NCBI GenBank assembly: GCA_036897485.1
Contig: JAYMTF010001425.1
Location: 1 to 23,483 of the forward strand
Direction of reading: 5' to 3'
Length of the DNA stretch: 23,483 nucleotides
From: Pelargonium nanum
Taxonomy: Eukaryota; Streptophyta; Magnoliopsida; Geraniales; Geraniaceae
Part shown: positions 18,001 to 23,483 of the stretch, in pieces
Layout: every line of letters begins with the position of its first letter
Position numbering within the stretch: position 1 is the stretch's first letter
Translations under genes and position numbers: made by a program
The notes under the pieces: model-generated
What the model was told of the DNA's origin: nothing
Database searches by the model: none
Seen by the model: only the letters and a program-made list of their open reading frames with translations

Positions 18001-21000
18001 TTGAATCATAAGTTCATGGAACCATTGACTATCCAACTTCTCTCCTAGTGGCCATCTGTGTATGACAACTGGCATAAATAACTATTTAGCTATATCTATA
18101 TAGGCTTATGTCCTTTAAAACCACCATGAGAGCATGTTTCCTCTCAACGAAGAGAGAGCATGTGTGTTTGATTTTAATCAGACAGGTCTGCAAAAGATTA
18201 GGGATGTCTCGTACATAGTAGAAGATGGATCTTCAATGGTTTAGTTAATATATGATTAGTTTGATCCTTATTCATATATGATGTCTACAGGAGACTTCTT
18301 CAGCACGATTTTGATTCAACCCTTGCTTTTGTTAACCATGAAAGGAAGCAACGAAATGAGGTACTGACTTTAATTTTGACTATCGTTTTGTTTCAGTTTA
18401 CTAAATTTATTTGTTGCATGAATTGAAGTGAGGGTGTTTAACCGTTTGAGTTACAGTGTGGCAATGAACATGAGAAAGATTAGGCACATAATATGAAGTA
18501 CTAACCGCACACACATAAGTGCACAAGAAGAAGAAGAAGAAGAAGAAGAAGAAAAAGTATTAGGTTCTATGAAACACATTTTAAATAGGCAGTAATTGTT
18601 TCTTCTCTCAACATAATTTGGATATATAATCCTTCCCCTGACATCTCCTTTAGTATATGAAAATGAACTCCTTAAGGATCCTTGTTCCAAATTTTATGAT
18701 ACCACTCATCTCAAATCATTAAGAATTGACTTTATTAACCGGGGAACCTCAGTACTAATCATAACACAGCAACTAGAGAATCACTCCCATTACGATGATG
18801 TCAAGTTTAGTCCCCAGTTTTGCAAAGAGAAACAGATTAGAATTTACAGCTGTACTCTGTGGAGGTCTGTGCAGTTGTAGCCACTAGGCACTAAGAACAC
18901 TACAATTGTTTCTGAGCATGCTGTTTGTTCTCTATCTTCTCTCAAGTGGCCCATGGTATTGGTAGTTTTCTTTTGTAACTAACGTTATTGTAAAGATTCA
19001 ATTCTAAGTTTAGTAAAATCAGGAAAAATATTGTATTTAGAATTGTTTAGTTTAATTTCTTATTCTAATTTGTTTTCTATTTCTAGTCTAAATCTCCCAT
19101 ATAAAGTAGGTTGCTTGCTCGGCCGATAATTTTCTCCTTTTAAGATTTTCAATAATATTTTCTTTCTTCAAGATTTCATGAAAATTTTGAATTTATTTCT
19201 TTTCCTAATTTTTTGTTTTATAACATCCTTACCAGTGTTTTGAAAAGTGCGCGCTTCGCGCTTAAGCCCGAAGCCCCACTTTTGGGCTTCGCTTCGTGAA
19301 AAACCCAGCCCCTTCAATGAAGCCCCCTGAAGCCCGCGCTTTCGGGGCTTTTTTAAGAAGACCGAAGCCCGCGCTTTTAGGGCTTTTTATTTAACACTCA
19401 TATTACTTGTTATGAACCTTATTTTAGTACATAAAAACTCTAAAAACCTATTTAAGAACCTTTCAACTTCCAACCTTTATGGCTGCTATAGGGTTTTAAC
19501 GTTCGAAAAACACAAAAGAATCACCTCTAGGCGGAAAATATATCAAAATATCGACAACAACTACAGAGTAGGATGAGGAGGAATTGAATAAAGAGTGTTC
19601 ATCATATGAGGAAGATAACACTTACAGTTCATATTTATACGACTAGAATTTATATGTTTTTCTTCTTTCTATAAAATAAAGTTGTCTAACTCTAAGTGGA
19701 ACTATTTATGATTTATGTTTTTAACTTGAACTTGTTTTGTTTTTTGGTCAATAGTGTTGAAACGTTTATAGATTATGATTTATGGTGTTATTTTAGAATA
19801 CTTTTATCATCCTAACATAAGTATTTAAATATATATGTCAAATTAATTTTTTGTATAATTTTTTTTACGTGCGCTTCACTTCGATAAAGCCCGCGCTTCA
19901 CGGTGCGCTTCACTTCGATGAAGCCCGCGCTTCACGGTGCGCTTCGCGCTTAAGCCCCAGAGGACCTTTGCGCCTCAAGTGCGCTTTGCGCTTTTTAAAA
20001 CATTGATCCTTACTTTTACAAATAAATCATGCTTGATAGTGTGGGGAGCATCTCATAAATAATTTCTAGTACTTTCTCTTTCCCTTTTTTTTAGTAACTT
20101 TCATGTTAGCATGACATTCTTTTTTTCTTCTCTTTTCATGAGCTGCTTTCATGATAGGAACTTATCTAATCTTTCAAGTATAAATTTTGGTGGAGAAGAA
20201 TTAAGAATTGGTAGCGATGGGTTGATTTTTTATTTTTTATTTTGGAAACACCTCAGTACCTTTCTGGCAAACCTTCAATGATTTTTCTTGGTGTTAATGG
20301 TCACTCTAGCGACATCAACATGATCTTCTCAAATGACAGTATCTTGATGTTAATTGACATTCTAGTGACTTCAAATATTGCCATCTTCTTCTCGTCGGCC
20401 CTAACCAAGTGTGCCTTGCAACCATCTATGACTAAAACCAACTTTACAAGTGCTTAATGGTACTGGAAGTCCTTAAAAAAATAAGAAGAAGAAGAGAAAA
20501 TTCAAGCTCTCACATTGATTTGATTTACATTCTTCAACTTGAGGGGGAAGTGTGAAGATTCAACTATAAGTTTAGTAGAATTAGAAAAAGTGTTATTTAG
20601 CAAAGTTTAGTTTAGTTCCCTATTCTAATTTATTTTCTATTTCTAGTCTAAATCGTATAAAATGGTATCTCTTGTACTTATTAACACAATTCATTTACAT
20701 CAGTAATAAAATCTCACAATTATTACGCTTTTCTGGTGACTTGTTGGGAGGCTTGCACATGATTAGTAGTTTATTTGTTAGATTAATTTGGATAATCTAG
20801 TTGTCAATTGTGAAGATTGAGAGAAATTGATGTTTATTCTCATGATATCAGAGTTGATTCTTTTTGGGTTTAGTGAAATGTCAGTCTTGCCTCCCTTCTT
20901 GGTGCACGTGCAAGGATCGTTCTCTTATTCAGCCTGCACGTGAGAGGGAGTGTTAAGGAATCCCAAAATGAAAGAATGTGAAGTTTGTCGCCACTTAATA

Positions 21001-22057
21001 TACTAGTTGGGTTCTCCACCTAACAACTAAAAACTTTTGGATTAGAGTCAAGTTTAACATCAGTAAAAATTCTTTCATTGGTAACCACTGTTACCCAATG
21101 ATTAACTTGGAATGCAATATCTTGAATAAGATGTTGACCATTGTTTTCTGACCCCTGCTTAACCTATTTCATCGTAGAGGAACTAGCATGTAAACTAGGT
21201 ACTCTGCCTATTGATTGTCTTTCACGGGAGCATTTCTTGCTTGCAATTTGTATCAAGAACTCAAAGATGCCCCCAAAAGACACAAACTGGAGATACTTTT
21301 CTCTTTCAATATAAGCTGGAATTATAAGATGCTTGTCTAATATTTTGATGCTCCGCAAATGATCCTTTAAGAGTATTTGGCTAATGCATTCGGCGGAGGA
21401 CTATAAAAAAGCTTCCCAGGCCATGGCTGACTCCAATCCAGTCTTCTATACGAATTACTCCTTTTTCTACTTTGATGCTTGCCTTTAAGGAAATCGATTT
21501 CATTAAATTTCTCCAGAACTCGACCCTTTTCTCTTCTCGAATACAAAGTTCTATCTCAATCTTTAACTACTTTTCTGCAGGAGAGCGTGTTAGGGGCTGA
21601 CTGGAGGAATATAAAAGGACAAGTATTAGCATCTGGTAGCAGTAACAGGCAGCCATCACGAAAGCAATTTATTGACTCAATAAGCATGAGTGAGTCTAAA
21701 AGCACGGAGGCAACCACAAGTCTCTCAATGGATGATCTTTGTGCTGTTGATTCGGCCTCAGTACCCTCCACATCAAGAGTTGCAGATGTATGCCTTTATT
21801 CTTCTTGCTAATGATATATGGAATTTCCTTGTGATATTGTTGACTCTTGTGTCATGGTTTTGCAGGGAACAGATTACCCTAGGCATCCATCAGTTGCAAC
21901 TTCTGCTTTGGTGGAACTTACAACACGTCTCGACTTCTTCAAGGAAAGGCGGTCTCAGCTCATGGAACAGCTTCACAACCTTGATTTGAACTATGGCACA
22001 GCATCTTCACAAGATTTTGTCTACAATAGACCACCATCATCCCCACCATGGAACTAA
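3002..22057 (+). CDS. PHGAP: ROP GTPase-activating protein with PH and RhoGAP domains (PHGAP/REN1 class), 22 coding exons
   Basis: Coding exons: 3002-3055, 5987-6023, 6965-7041, 8917-8987, 9064-9142, 9267-9411, 9867-9986, 10126-10203, 10374-10429, 10518-10587, 11254-11341, 12785-13028, 14078-14302, 15096-15446, 16419-16468, 16937-16997, 17078-17161, 17354-17467, 17544-17713, 18291-18360, 21581-21787, 21866-22057. They sum to 2643 nt, 880 residues, about the usual family length. All introns are GT..AG and every junction keeps frame without internal stops. The start is chosen because the short N-terminus (MSAPLAAFERPR) ends in NTVFKSGPLF, as in family members, and AAA precedes the ATG. Known of the family: these GAPs speed GTP hydrolysis by ROP GTPases at the plasma membrane. 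REN1 limits ROP1 in pollen tubes; PHGAP1/2 act at the division site and in pavement cells. Family assignment is firm. The choice of PHGAP1/2 over REN1 rests on the KIDRKEAKVNAMRSAI segment and is less sure. Confidence 0.95.
3315..3470 (+). repeat. 63-bp direct repeat at the MITE left end (3315-3377 and 3408-3470)
   Basis: The block starting GGATCT and running through TTTGGATTAGAAATTTGATG to CTCATAA occurs twice, 93 bp apart, with two mismatches (GGGTAATG against AGGTAGTG). The right copy contains the left end of the MITE. The left copy has no partner end, so it is either a local tandem duplication or the remnant of a second insertion. Confidence 0.8.
3416..4145. mobile_element. Tourist/Harbinger-like MITE (730 bp) in intron 1
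   Basis: The left end GGTAGTGTTTGGATTAG matches the reverse complement of the right end (CTAATCCAAACGCTACC) with one mismatch. Both ends are flanked by TTA (3413-3415 and 4146-4148), the target-site duplication of PIF/Harbinger elements. Inside the ends, GGGAATGA-type words occur in opposite senses. No transposase reading frame is present, so the element is non-autonomous. It is long for a MITE. Confidence 0.75.
4991..5965 (+). repeat. Diverged tandem duplication in intron 1 (about 4991-5451 and 5478-5965)
   Basis: Two blocks of nearly 500 bp share the same order of words: CTAGGTAAAA, TACTTTACT, AATCAGTTA-TAGATACTTCT, ATCCACAATGTT, TGTGCACTATA, GTATCAGCTCT-TTGTCT, GTTCCTT-ATGCTTAGC, and AATAATGA or GATAATGA. 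Indels and substitutions show the duplication is old. The second copy runs up to the acceptor of exon 2. At the matching place the first copy reads TTCAAAGACC..CCTTTATATC (about 5446-5470), which may be an eroded exon 2. A short third piece lies at about 4476-4520. Confidence 0.7.
6024..6964 (+). other. Intron 2 (941 bp), nothing distinctive
   Basis: Phase 1 intron, donor AAAG|GTTGGT and acceptor TTCTGCAG|GA. It is AT-rich, and I see no mobile element, coding remnant or structured motif. Confidence 0.8.
7042..8916 (+). other. Intron 3 (1875 bp)
   Basis: Phase 0 intron, donor CCT|GTTAGT and acceptor TATGCAG|AGT. 7260-7310 is GT-rich (GTTGTTGTTTGTGGTGGTGG). A Stowaway-like MITE occupies 8012-8268. 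The rest (7310-8010 and 8270-8916) shows nothing recognisable. Confidence 0.8.
8012..8268. mobile_element. Stowaway-like (Tc1/mariner) MITE, 257 bp, in intron 3
   Basis: The left end TA|CCCCATCTGTTTCATATT and the right end, read inverted (TA|CTCCCTCAACAGTCAACAC), are degenerate forms of the Stowaway CTCCCTCYGT terminus. TA flanks both sides (8010-8011, 8269-8270). AAGTGTAC near the left end mirrors GGACACTTT near the right. The interior is AT-rich and non-coding. Divergence between the ends suggests an old copy. Confidence 0.6.
9412..9866 (+). other. Intron 6 (455 bp), nothing distinctive
   Basis: Phase 1 intron, donor CAAT|GTGTGT and acceptor TTTCTGCAG|GG. The upstream reading frame continues some way into it, so retention would add foreign residues before a stop. 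I see no repeat or element. Confidence 0.8.
10231..10270 (+). repeat. Homopolymer junction T22-G18 in intron 8
   Basis: Twenty-two T residues (10231-10252) are followed directly by eighteen G residues (10253-10270), inside a 170-bp intron (10204-10373). The G-run could form a G-quadruplex in DNA or pre-mRNA. Such abutting homopolymers are also a known place for length errors in assembly, so the exact counts should not be trusted. Confidence 0.9.
10588..11253 (+). other. Intron 10 (666 bp) with a weak acceptor
   Basis: The donor is strong (TATA|GTAAGT). The only acceptor that keeps frame is GAATAAAG|AAATTGATCG at 11253, which lacks a pyrimidine tract and uses AAG rather than CAG. The better-looking TTCAG at 11213-11217 would add a stop codon (TAA at 11249-11251) before IDRKEA. 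No mobile element is recognised. Confidence 0.75.
11342..12784 (+). other. Intron 11 (1443 bp)
   Basis: Phase 2 intron, donor CAGAG|GTAAAT and acceptor GTTTGCAG|AG. 12170-12650 holds a LINE remnant. The first 800 bp are anonymous AT-rich sequence; phrases such as GTATTTGAAACCACTTCA (11706) and GTGTTTAAGGCCACTCAA (11936) are loosely alike, but I cannot call a repeat family. Confidence 0.8.
12170..12650 (+). mobile_element. Decayed L1-type LINE fragment: end of ORF1-like linker and start of endonuclease region
   Basis: Plus-strand translation gives AENTWAICKELGAVPQCSEE (from about 12252), matching the W-x-x-G/C-K-x-L-G-x..E-E conserved patch ahead of the endonuclease in plant L1 elements. Further on, LITIWCSNNF then FVALLGSW and KSLLVNVYAP (12500-12571) match the endonuclease segment that reads L-x-x-I-W..F-V-x-x-x-G-x-W..V-N-V-Y-A-P. 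A stop follows at about 12616, where L-W-x-x-L would be expected. Stops and missing blocks show it is dead. It lies in the same sense as the host gene. Confidence 0.6.
13029..14077 (+). other. Intron 12 (1049 bp)
   Basis: Phase 0 intron, donor GAT|GTAAGA and acceptor TTCTTTCAG|GAT. Apart from a small hairpin near 13701-13745 (perfect arms ACCTAACC/GGTTAGGT around a five-base loop, with AGGTGCA/TGCACCT as a second pair), nothing stands out. Confidence 0.8.
14314..14333 (+). repeat. (CT)10 microsatellite near the 5' splice site of intron 13
   Basis: A run of CT dinucleotides starts 12 bp after the exon 13 boundary. Pyrimidine-rich RNA close to a weak donor can bind PTB-type splicing factors; an effect here is inference only. 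Confidence 0.9.
14440..14600 (+). mobile_element. Remnant of a non-LTR reverse transcriptase C-terminal region
   Basis: Plus-strand translation shows TECW (about 14451) and, after a frameshift, HKMVVAEL-stop-MLRWIYCN followed by DPIKKCEIVA. This matches the widespread plant and animal LINE segment A/S-E-C-W..K-M-x-V-A-E-M-R-M-L-R-W-x-x-G..D-x-I-R-N-x-x-I-x. The stop replaces the arginine of the MRML motif. Only about 45 codons are recognisable. The element type (RTE-like rather than L1-like) differs from the LINE remnants upstream of the gene and in intron 11. Confidence 0.55.
15447..16418 (+). other. Intron 14 (972 bp)
   Basis: Phase 0 intron, donor ACT|GTGAGT and acceptor TTTCACAG|GGG. A SINE-like remnant is suspected at 15957-16040. 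The remaining sequence is anonymous and AT-rich. Confidence 0.8.
15957..16040 (+). mobile_element. Possible tRNA-derived SINE remnant
   Basis: TGCCAAGTGGTTAAGTG resembles a pol III A box (TGGCNNAGTGG), and TTTTGAGTCTTGG, about 25 bp on, resembles a worn B box (GGTTCGANTCC). An A-rich tail of TAAATAAATAAATAAAT units (16022-16040) follows. Box spacing is short and no target duplication is evident, so it may be chance. Confidence 0.3.
16469..16936 (+). other. Intron 15 (468 bp), nothing distinctive
   Basis: Phase 2 intron, donor GAAGA|GTAAGA and acceptor TTTATAG|G. Failure to splice meets TAA immediately at the donor (GAG TAA). No repeat or element was recognised. Confidence 0.8.
17468..17543 (+). 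other. Intron 18 (76 bp) with an unusual acceptor
   Basis: The acceptor that preserves the frame is CTTTGAAG|ACAAGG (17543). A canonical-looking TATGCAG ends at 17523, 20 bp upstream; using it would put TGA in frame after three codons (CTG GCT TTA). The protein context (K|TRAELEEIALAEADV) matches family members and fixes the GAAG choice. Confidence 0.8.
17714..18290 (+). other. Intron 19 (577 bp), nothing distinctive
   Basis: Phase 2 intron with donor CAACA|GTGAGT and acceptor TGTCTACAG|GAG. It is AT-rich, with a T-run at 17886-17897. No element was recognised. Confidence 0.8.
18525..18555 (+). repeat. (AGA)n microsatellite
   Basis: About ten GAA/AGA units in a row with one late interruption (GAAAAAG). 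Purine-rich; no associated feature. Confidence 0.9.
19233..20005. mobile_element. hAT-like MITE (773 bp) nested in the LTR element
   Basis: A perfect 8-bp duplication ATCCTTAC flanks it (19225-19232 and 20006-20013), the hallmark of hAT insertions. The termini CAGTGTTTTGAAAAG and, inverted, CAATGTTTTAAAAAG form the terminal repeat. Both subterminal regions are packed with GCGCTTCGCGCTTAAGCCC-type words able to fold into long hairpins, while the centre is AT-rich. No transposase is encoded. The intact duplication suggests a younger insertion than its host LTR element. Confidence 0.8.
19869..19951 (+). repeat. 34-bp tandem repeat in the hAT-like MITE
   Basis: A 34-bp unit beginning GTGCGCTTCACTTCGAT and ending CGCGCTTCACG occurs twice in a row (19869-19902, 19903-19936) with a single A/G difference. 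A partial third unit (GTGCGCTTCGCGCTT) follows. Subterminal repeats of this kind are common in hAT elements as transposase binding sites. Confidence 0.85.
20843..21059 (+). mobile_element. Short LTR unit: PBS-like site, purine tract and 109-bp LTR
   Basis: TGATATCAGAG (20843-20853) resembles the initiator-Met tRNA primer site TGGTATCAGAG with one mismatch. About 85 bp later GTGAGAGGGAG (20940-20950) is a polypurine tract, and at 20951 TGTTAAGGAATCCC begins a 109-bp LTR-like segment ending TTTAACA at 21059, so the ends form TGTTAA/TTAACA. The tiny interior and small LTR are typical of TRIM elements. A matching left LTR ahead of the PBS is not clear. Confidence 0.5.
21581..22057 (+). other. Exon block 21-22: variable spacer and conserved C-terminal tail (residues 749-880)
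   Basis: Exon 21 (749-817) has the DWRN motif followed by Ser/Thr-rich, weakly conserved sequence. Exon 22 (818-880) ends the protein with ALVELTTRLDFFKERRSQLM (831-850), a strongly helical and conserved block, then DLNYG and the closing PPSSPPWN before TAA at 22055-22057. The exact C-terminus matches the family ending, which supports the stop and rules out a truncated gene. A 3.2-kb repeat-filled intron separates this block from exon 20. Confidence 0.92.
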
Positions 22058-22490
22058 ACTGGAATACGATTGATGGTTCACCAGAGTCGAGCAAACAGAT
22101 GTGGACTCGACAAATTGATGTTGTATCCATCCTTCGATATCATTGCATATAGTTGTATTTCTTGTAGTCGTGTGCACAAAATCTTATAGTTCTTGTTGAA
22201 TATTTAATATTTCTCTTGTTTTTTCCCTCTTATTTGTAGTGAAGAATGTGATTGGATTTCTGATGTGATGGTGTCCAAGCTTTTTTTTTTTGATGATTTT
22301 TGTGAGGGACTGTCTGAGGAGAATGTATTATGTTTGTGTGAATAGGAGGTATTATTATTTGAGAATATTCAGTTGTAGAAATGTCTTTGTACATTATTGG
22401 TGGCCTGTTTGATTTCATCTGATCATTTTTATGGGACTTTAAGTTTTAAACCTTGAAAGCCCATTTGAGTTGTGAGATGATGCTAACCTA
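22058..22490 (+). other. 3' UTR and downstream flank of the PH-RhoGAP gene
   Basis: No coding sequence follows the TAA at 22055-22057. TTGAATATTTAATATTTC (22197) and the TTGTGTGAATAGG and TTGTACATTATT stretches (22334-22400) are plausible plant poly(A)-signal regions, but no single AATAAA decides the site. A T10 run lies at 22281-22290. The transcript probably ends before the MITE at 22493. Confidence 0.5.
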
Positions 22491-22492
22491 TA

Positions 22493-22644
22493 CTCCCTCC
22501 GTATCAAAGAGTGTTATGTTTTTCCTGAATTTTGAATTGACAACAATGTTCTTGTAATAGCTCGTCAGTATTTTTTAACTTGTTATATTGTAGATATACC
22601 ATATTAATTCTTTTAATATTTTTCAAAATAAAAATACACATTTG
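22493..22644. mobile_element. Stowaway (Tc1/mariner) MITE, 152 bp
   Basis: The left end CTCCCTCCGTATCAAAG is the standard Stowaway terminus. The right end, inverted, reads CTCTCCATTCCAAATGTG. TA duplications flank both (22491-22492, 22645-22646). The interior is AT-rich and non-coding. It lies about 440 bp after the stop codon. Confidence 0.75.
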
Positions 22645-22697
22645 GAATGGAGAGTATTATAATTTTATTATTTGAGCACTCTCATGTATTGATCAGC

Positions 22698-22830
22698 TTA
22701 TTATTATTATTATTATTTATTTTTTTGAGTCAAACGAAAACATCATTGATATAAATAAAGACCATTACATAACATTGGATGAATCCACATTTTTTATACA
22801 CCCGTCCTACCAAAAGTGGCTAGTCTATAT
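22698..22830 (-). mobile_element. Possible minus-strand LINE/retroposon 3' tail
   Basis: On the minus strand this reads TTTATATCAATGATGTTTTC, GTTTGACTCAAAAAAATAAA and then a TAA repeat (plus-strand (TTA)n at 22698-22717). AT-rich ends with TATCAATGA..GTTTGACTCAAAA followed by an A-rich tail are common for plant L1 copies. No coding remnant was recognised, so this is a suspicion. Confidence 0.35.
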
Positions 22831-23034
22831 GTATCTTGTATCTGTGATCTATGGGTTAACCTACTGTAGATTTACAAAAGTAAGTGATGCGCATGTTTGA
22901 CATGGGTCCACGCAAACGCACTTGAGTTGCTTGTCTTCTTATCCACGTAAGCAAATGTATCTAGTATAGTGTTCAAGTTCAATGTCCAATTGTCCAATGT
23001 TTAGTGTCCTTGCTCCAAGTCAAGGTAATTTGGT
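22831..23034. other. Unrecognised intergenic DNA
   Basis: Short stretch between the tail-like sequence and the LTR. The word GTCCAATGTTTAGTGTCC, next to AATGTCCAATT, is slightly repetitive. I see no gene or site. Confidence 0.4.
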
Positions 23035-23483
23035 TGTCGCGAACCTGTGATTTGCGGGAAGACAACACATAAAAGAACGGAGTACCCAGGGTGGTGTTTT
23101 CAGGACGCCGTCTCTGGCGTGAGAGTAAGCTTCTGCCGGATAACACGAATGCTCTTAAGAGCTTTTTAGAGAGAGAACGCTAGAGAGATAAGTGAATTAT
23201 TTAGAGAATGAATATGTTAAGATCTTCATCTCTTACCATGAGGGGAGTATTTATAGTCTCTTACCAACCAGTGCCTCATGTCAGTGTGTGATTAGTTGTT
23301 GGAAAGTGTGAGGCCCATCTAAGCTCATTGTTTGTTGACTTGGGCTTCCTGCTTCCCAGACATGTTGCTTATGCGTGCTGGGAGTGTCGCATAGTACGTC
23401 TATTACGTGCCAAGGTAGCTCGCCGAAGCCCTTGGGAGCCTCTACCACGCGGGGTAGCGTCTTGAGGGTTCGGGAGCGATAAA
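23035..23483 (-). mobile_element. Partial LTR (R/U5 and part of U3), minus strand, running off the window
   Basis: Read on the minus strand, TATAAATA (plus 23248-23255) acts as TATA box. About 210 bp of CT-rich leader-like sequence follow (CTCTCTAGCGTTCTCTCTC) and the segment ends CAGGTTCGCGACA at 23035, the CA expected at an LTR end. The next bases (ACCAAATTACC) are not a tRNA primer site, so this would be a 3' or solo LTR. The GC-rich upstream part continues past the window edge; the left boundary is inferred from TG..CA logic. Confidence 0.45.

Larger units (their letters stand above)
16937..18360 (+). other. Exon block 16-20: long coiled-coil region (residues 582-748)
   Basis: The block is heptad-like, rich in Leu, Ala, Glu, Arg and Gln: LAIQRLEITKNDLRHRIAKE, ASLERRKQALHERRLALEQ, RLQEQLQAERDLRAALEVG, then TRAELEEIALAEADVARLKQ and VAELHHQLNQQRQHH. 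A Ser/Gly-rich break (SMSSGQFSSSRGMDSK) separates two helical parts at about 651-668. This corresponds to the C-terminal leucine-zipper-like region of PHGAP/REN1 proteins, which mediates pairing or partner binding. Four compact exons (61, 84, 114, 170 nt) precede a 70-nt exon (LLQHDFDSTLAFVNHERKQR). Confidence 0.9.
18989..20842 (+). mobile_element. Non-autonomous LTR-retrotransposon-like element in intron 20
   Basis: TGTAAAGATTCAATTCTAAG at 18989 and TGTGAAGATTCAACTATAAG at 20551 start two similar blocks, alike for about 110 bp (shared TTTAGTTTA, TTATTCTAATTT, TTTTCTATTTCTAGTCTAAA). The second is directly preceded by CTTGAGGGGGAAG (20538-20550), a classic polypurine tract before a 3' LTR. No gag, protease, integrase or RT frame lies between them; a 71-codon open stretch at 20242-20457 matches nothing I know. 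Without the inserted MITE the span is about 1.07 kb, in the size range of TRIM-like elements. The end of the second LTR is not certain. Confidence 0.6.
18361..21580 (+). other. Intron 20 (3220 bp), repeat-filled
   Basis: Largest intron of the gene, phase 0, donor GAG|GTACTG and acceptor TTTCTGCAG|GAG. It contains a GAA microsatellite (18525-18555), an LTR-type element broken by an hAT-like MITE (about 18989-20840) and a second short LTR unit (20843-21059). 18560-18988 and 21060-21580 hold nothing I can name. Confidence 0.85.

Noticed and set aside
18451..18690. Minus-strand frame rich in serine
   Set aside because: The serine run is the GAA microsatellite read backwards.
20242..20457. 71-codon open frame in intron 20
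   Set aside because: It starts at TTG, matches no gag/pol motif I know, and lies inside the non-autonomous LTR-like element.
21479..21811. 110-codon frame spanning exon 21
   Set aside because: Exon 21 proper is 21581-21787; the rest is flanking intron read in the same frame.

Overview
The window is nuclear DNA of a flowering plant, most likely a eudicot. The evidence is AT-rich sequence, many GT..AG introns, plant MITE families and degenerate plant LINE and LTR sequences. The species cannot be read from the sequence. No prokaryotic gene, tRNA/rRNA gene or CRISPR array was seen.

The window holds one real protein-coding gene, on the + strand from 3002 to 22057. I assembled 22 coding exons by hand. 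The total is 2643 nt (880 residues plus stop), and every junction keeps frame with GT..AG introns. The product is a plant Rho-of-plants (ROP) GTPase-activating protein of the PH-RhoGAP class (Arabidopsis PHGAP1/PHGAP2/REN1 family). It has an N-terminal PH domain (exons 1-6), a RhoGAP domain with an arginine finger at R203 (exons 7-12), an acidic and serine-rich linker (exons 13-15), a long coiled coil (exons 16-20) and a conserved C-terminal tail (exons 21-22). Such proteins switch off ROP signalling at defined membrane sites during polar growth and division-plane placement.

Layout: 1-104 may be the end of an LTR. 105-1200 is unrecognised repeat-like DNA. 1215-2230 is a decayed L1-type LINE 3' part with a poly(A) end. 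2231-3001 is the promoter and 5' leader, with CT-rich tracts, a TATA box and a chain of upstream ORFs. The gene follows. Its introns have collected a Tourist/Harbinger-like MITE and a diverged tandem duplication (intron 1), a Stowaway-like MITE (intron 3), a T22G18 tract (intron 8), a LINE endonuclease remnant (intron 11), another reverse-transcriptase remnant (intron 13), a possible SINE remnant (intron 14), and an LTR-type nest with an hAT-like MITE inside it (intron 20). Downstream lie the 3' UTR, a second Stowaway-like MITE (22493-22644), a possible minus-strand retroposon tail and part of a minus-strand LTR running off the right edge.

I found no undescribed multi-gene system. The observations most worth checking are the overlapping upstream ORF set at the start codon, the intron 1 duplication with a possible exon 2 relic, two exons that depend on poor 3' splice sites, and the nested elements in intron 20.
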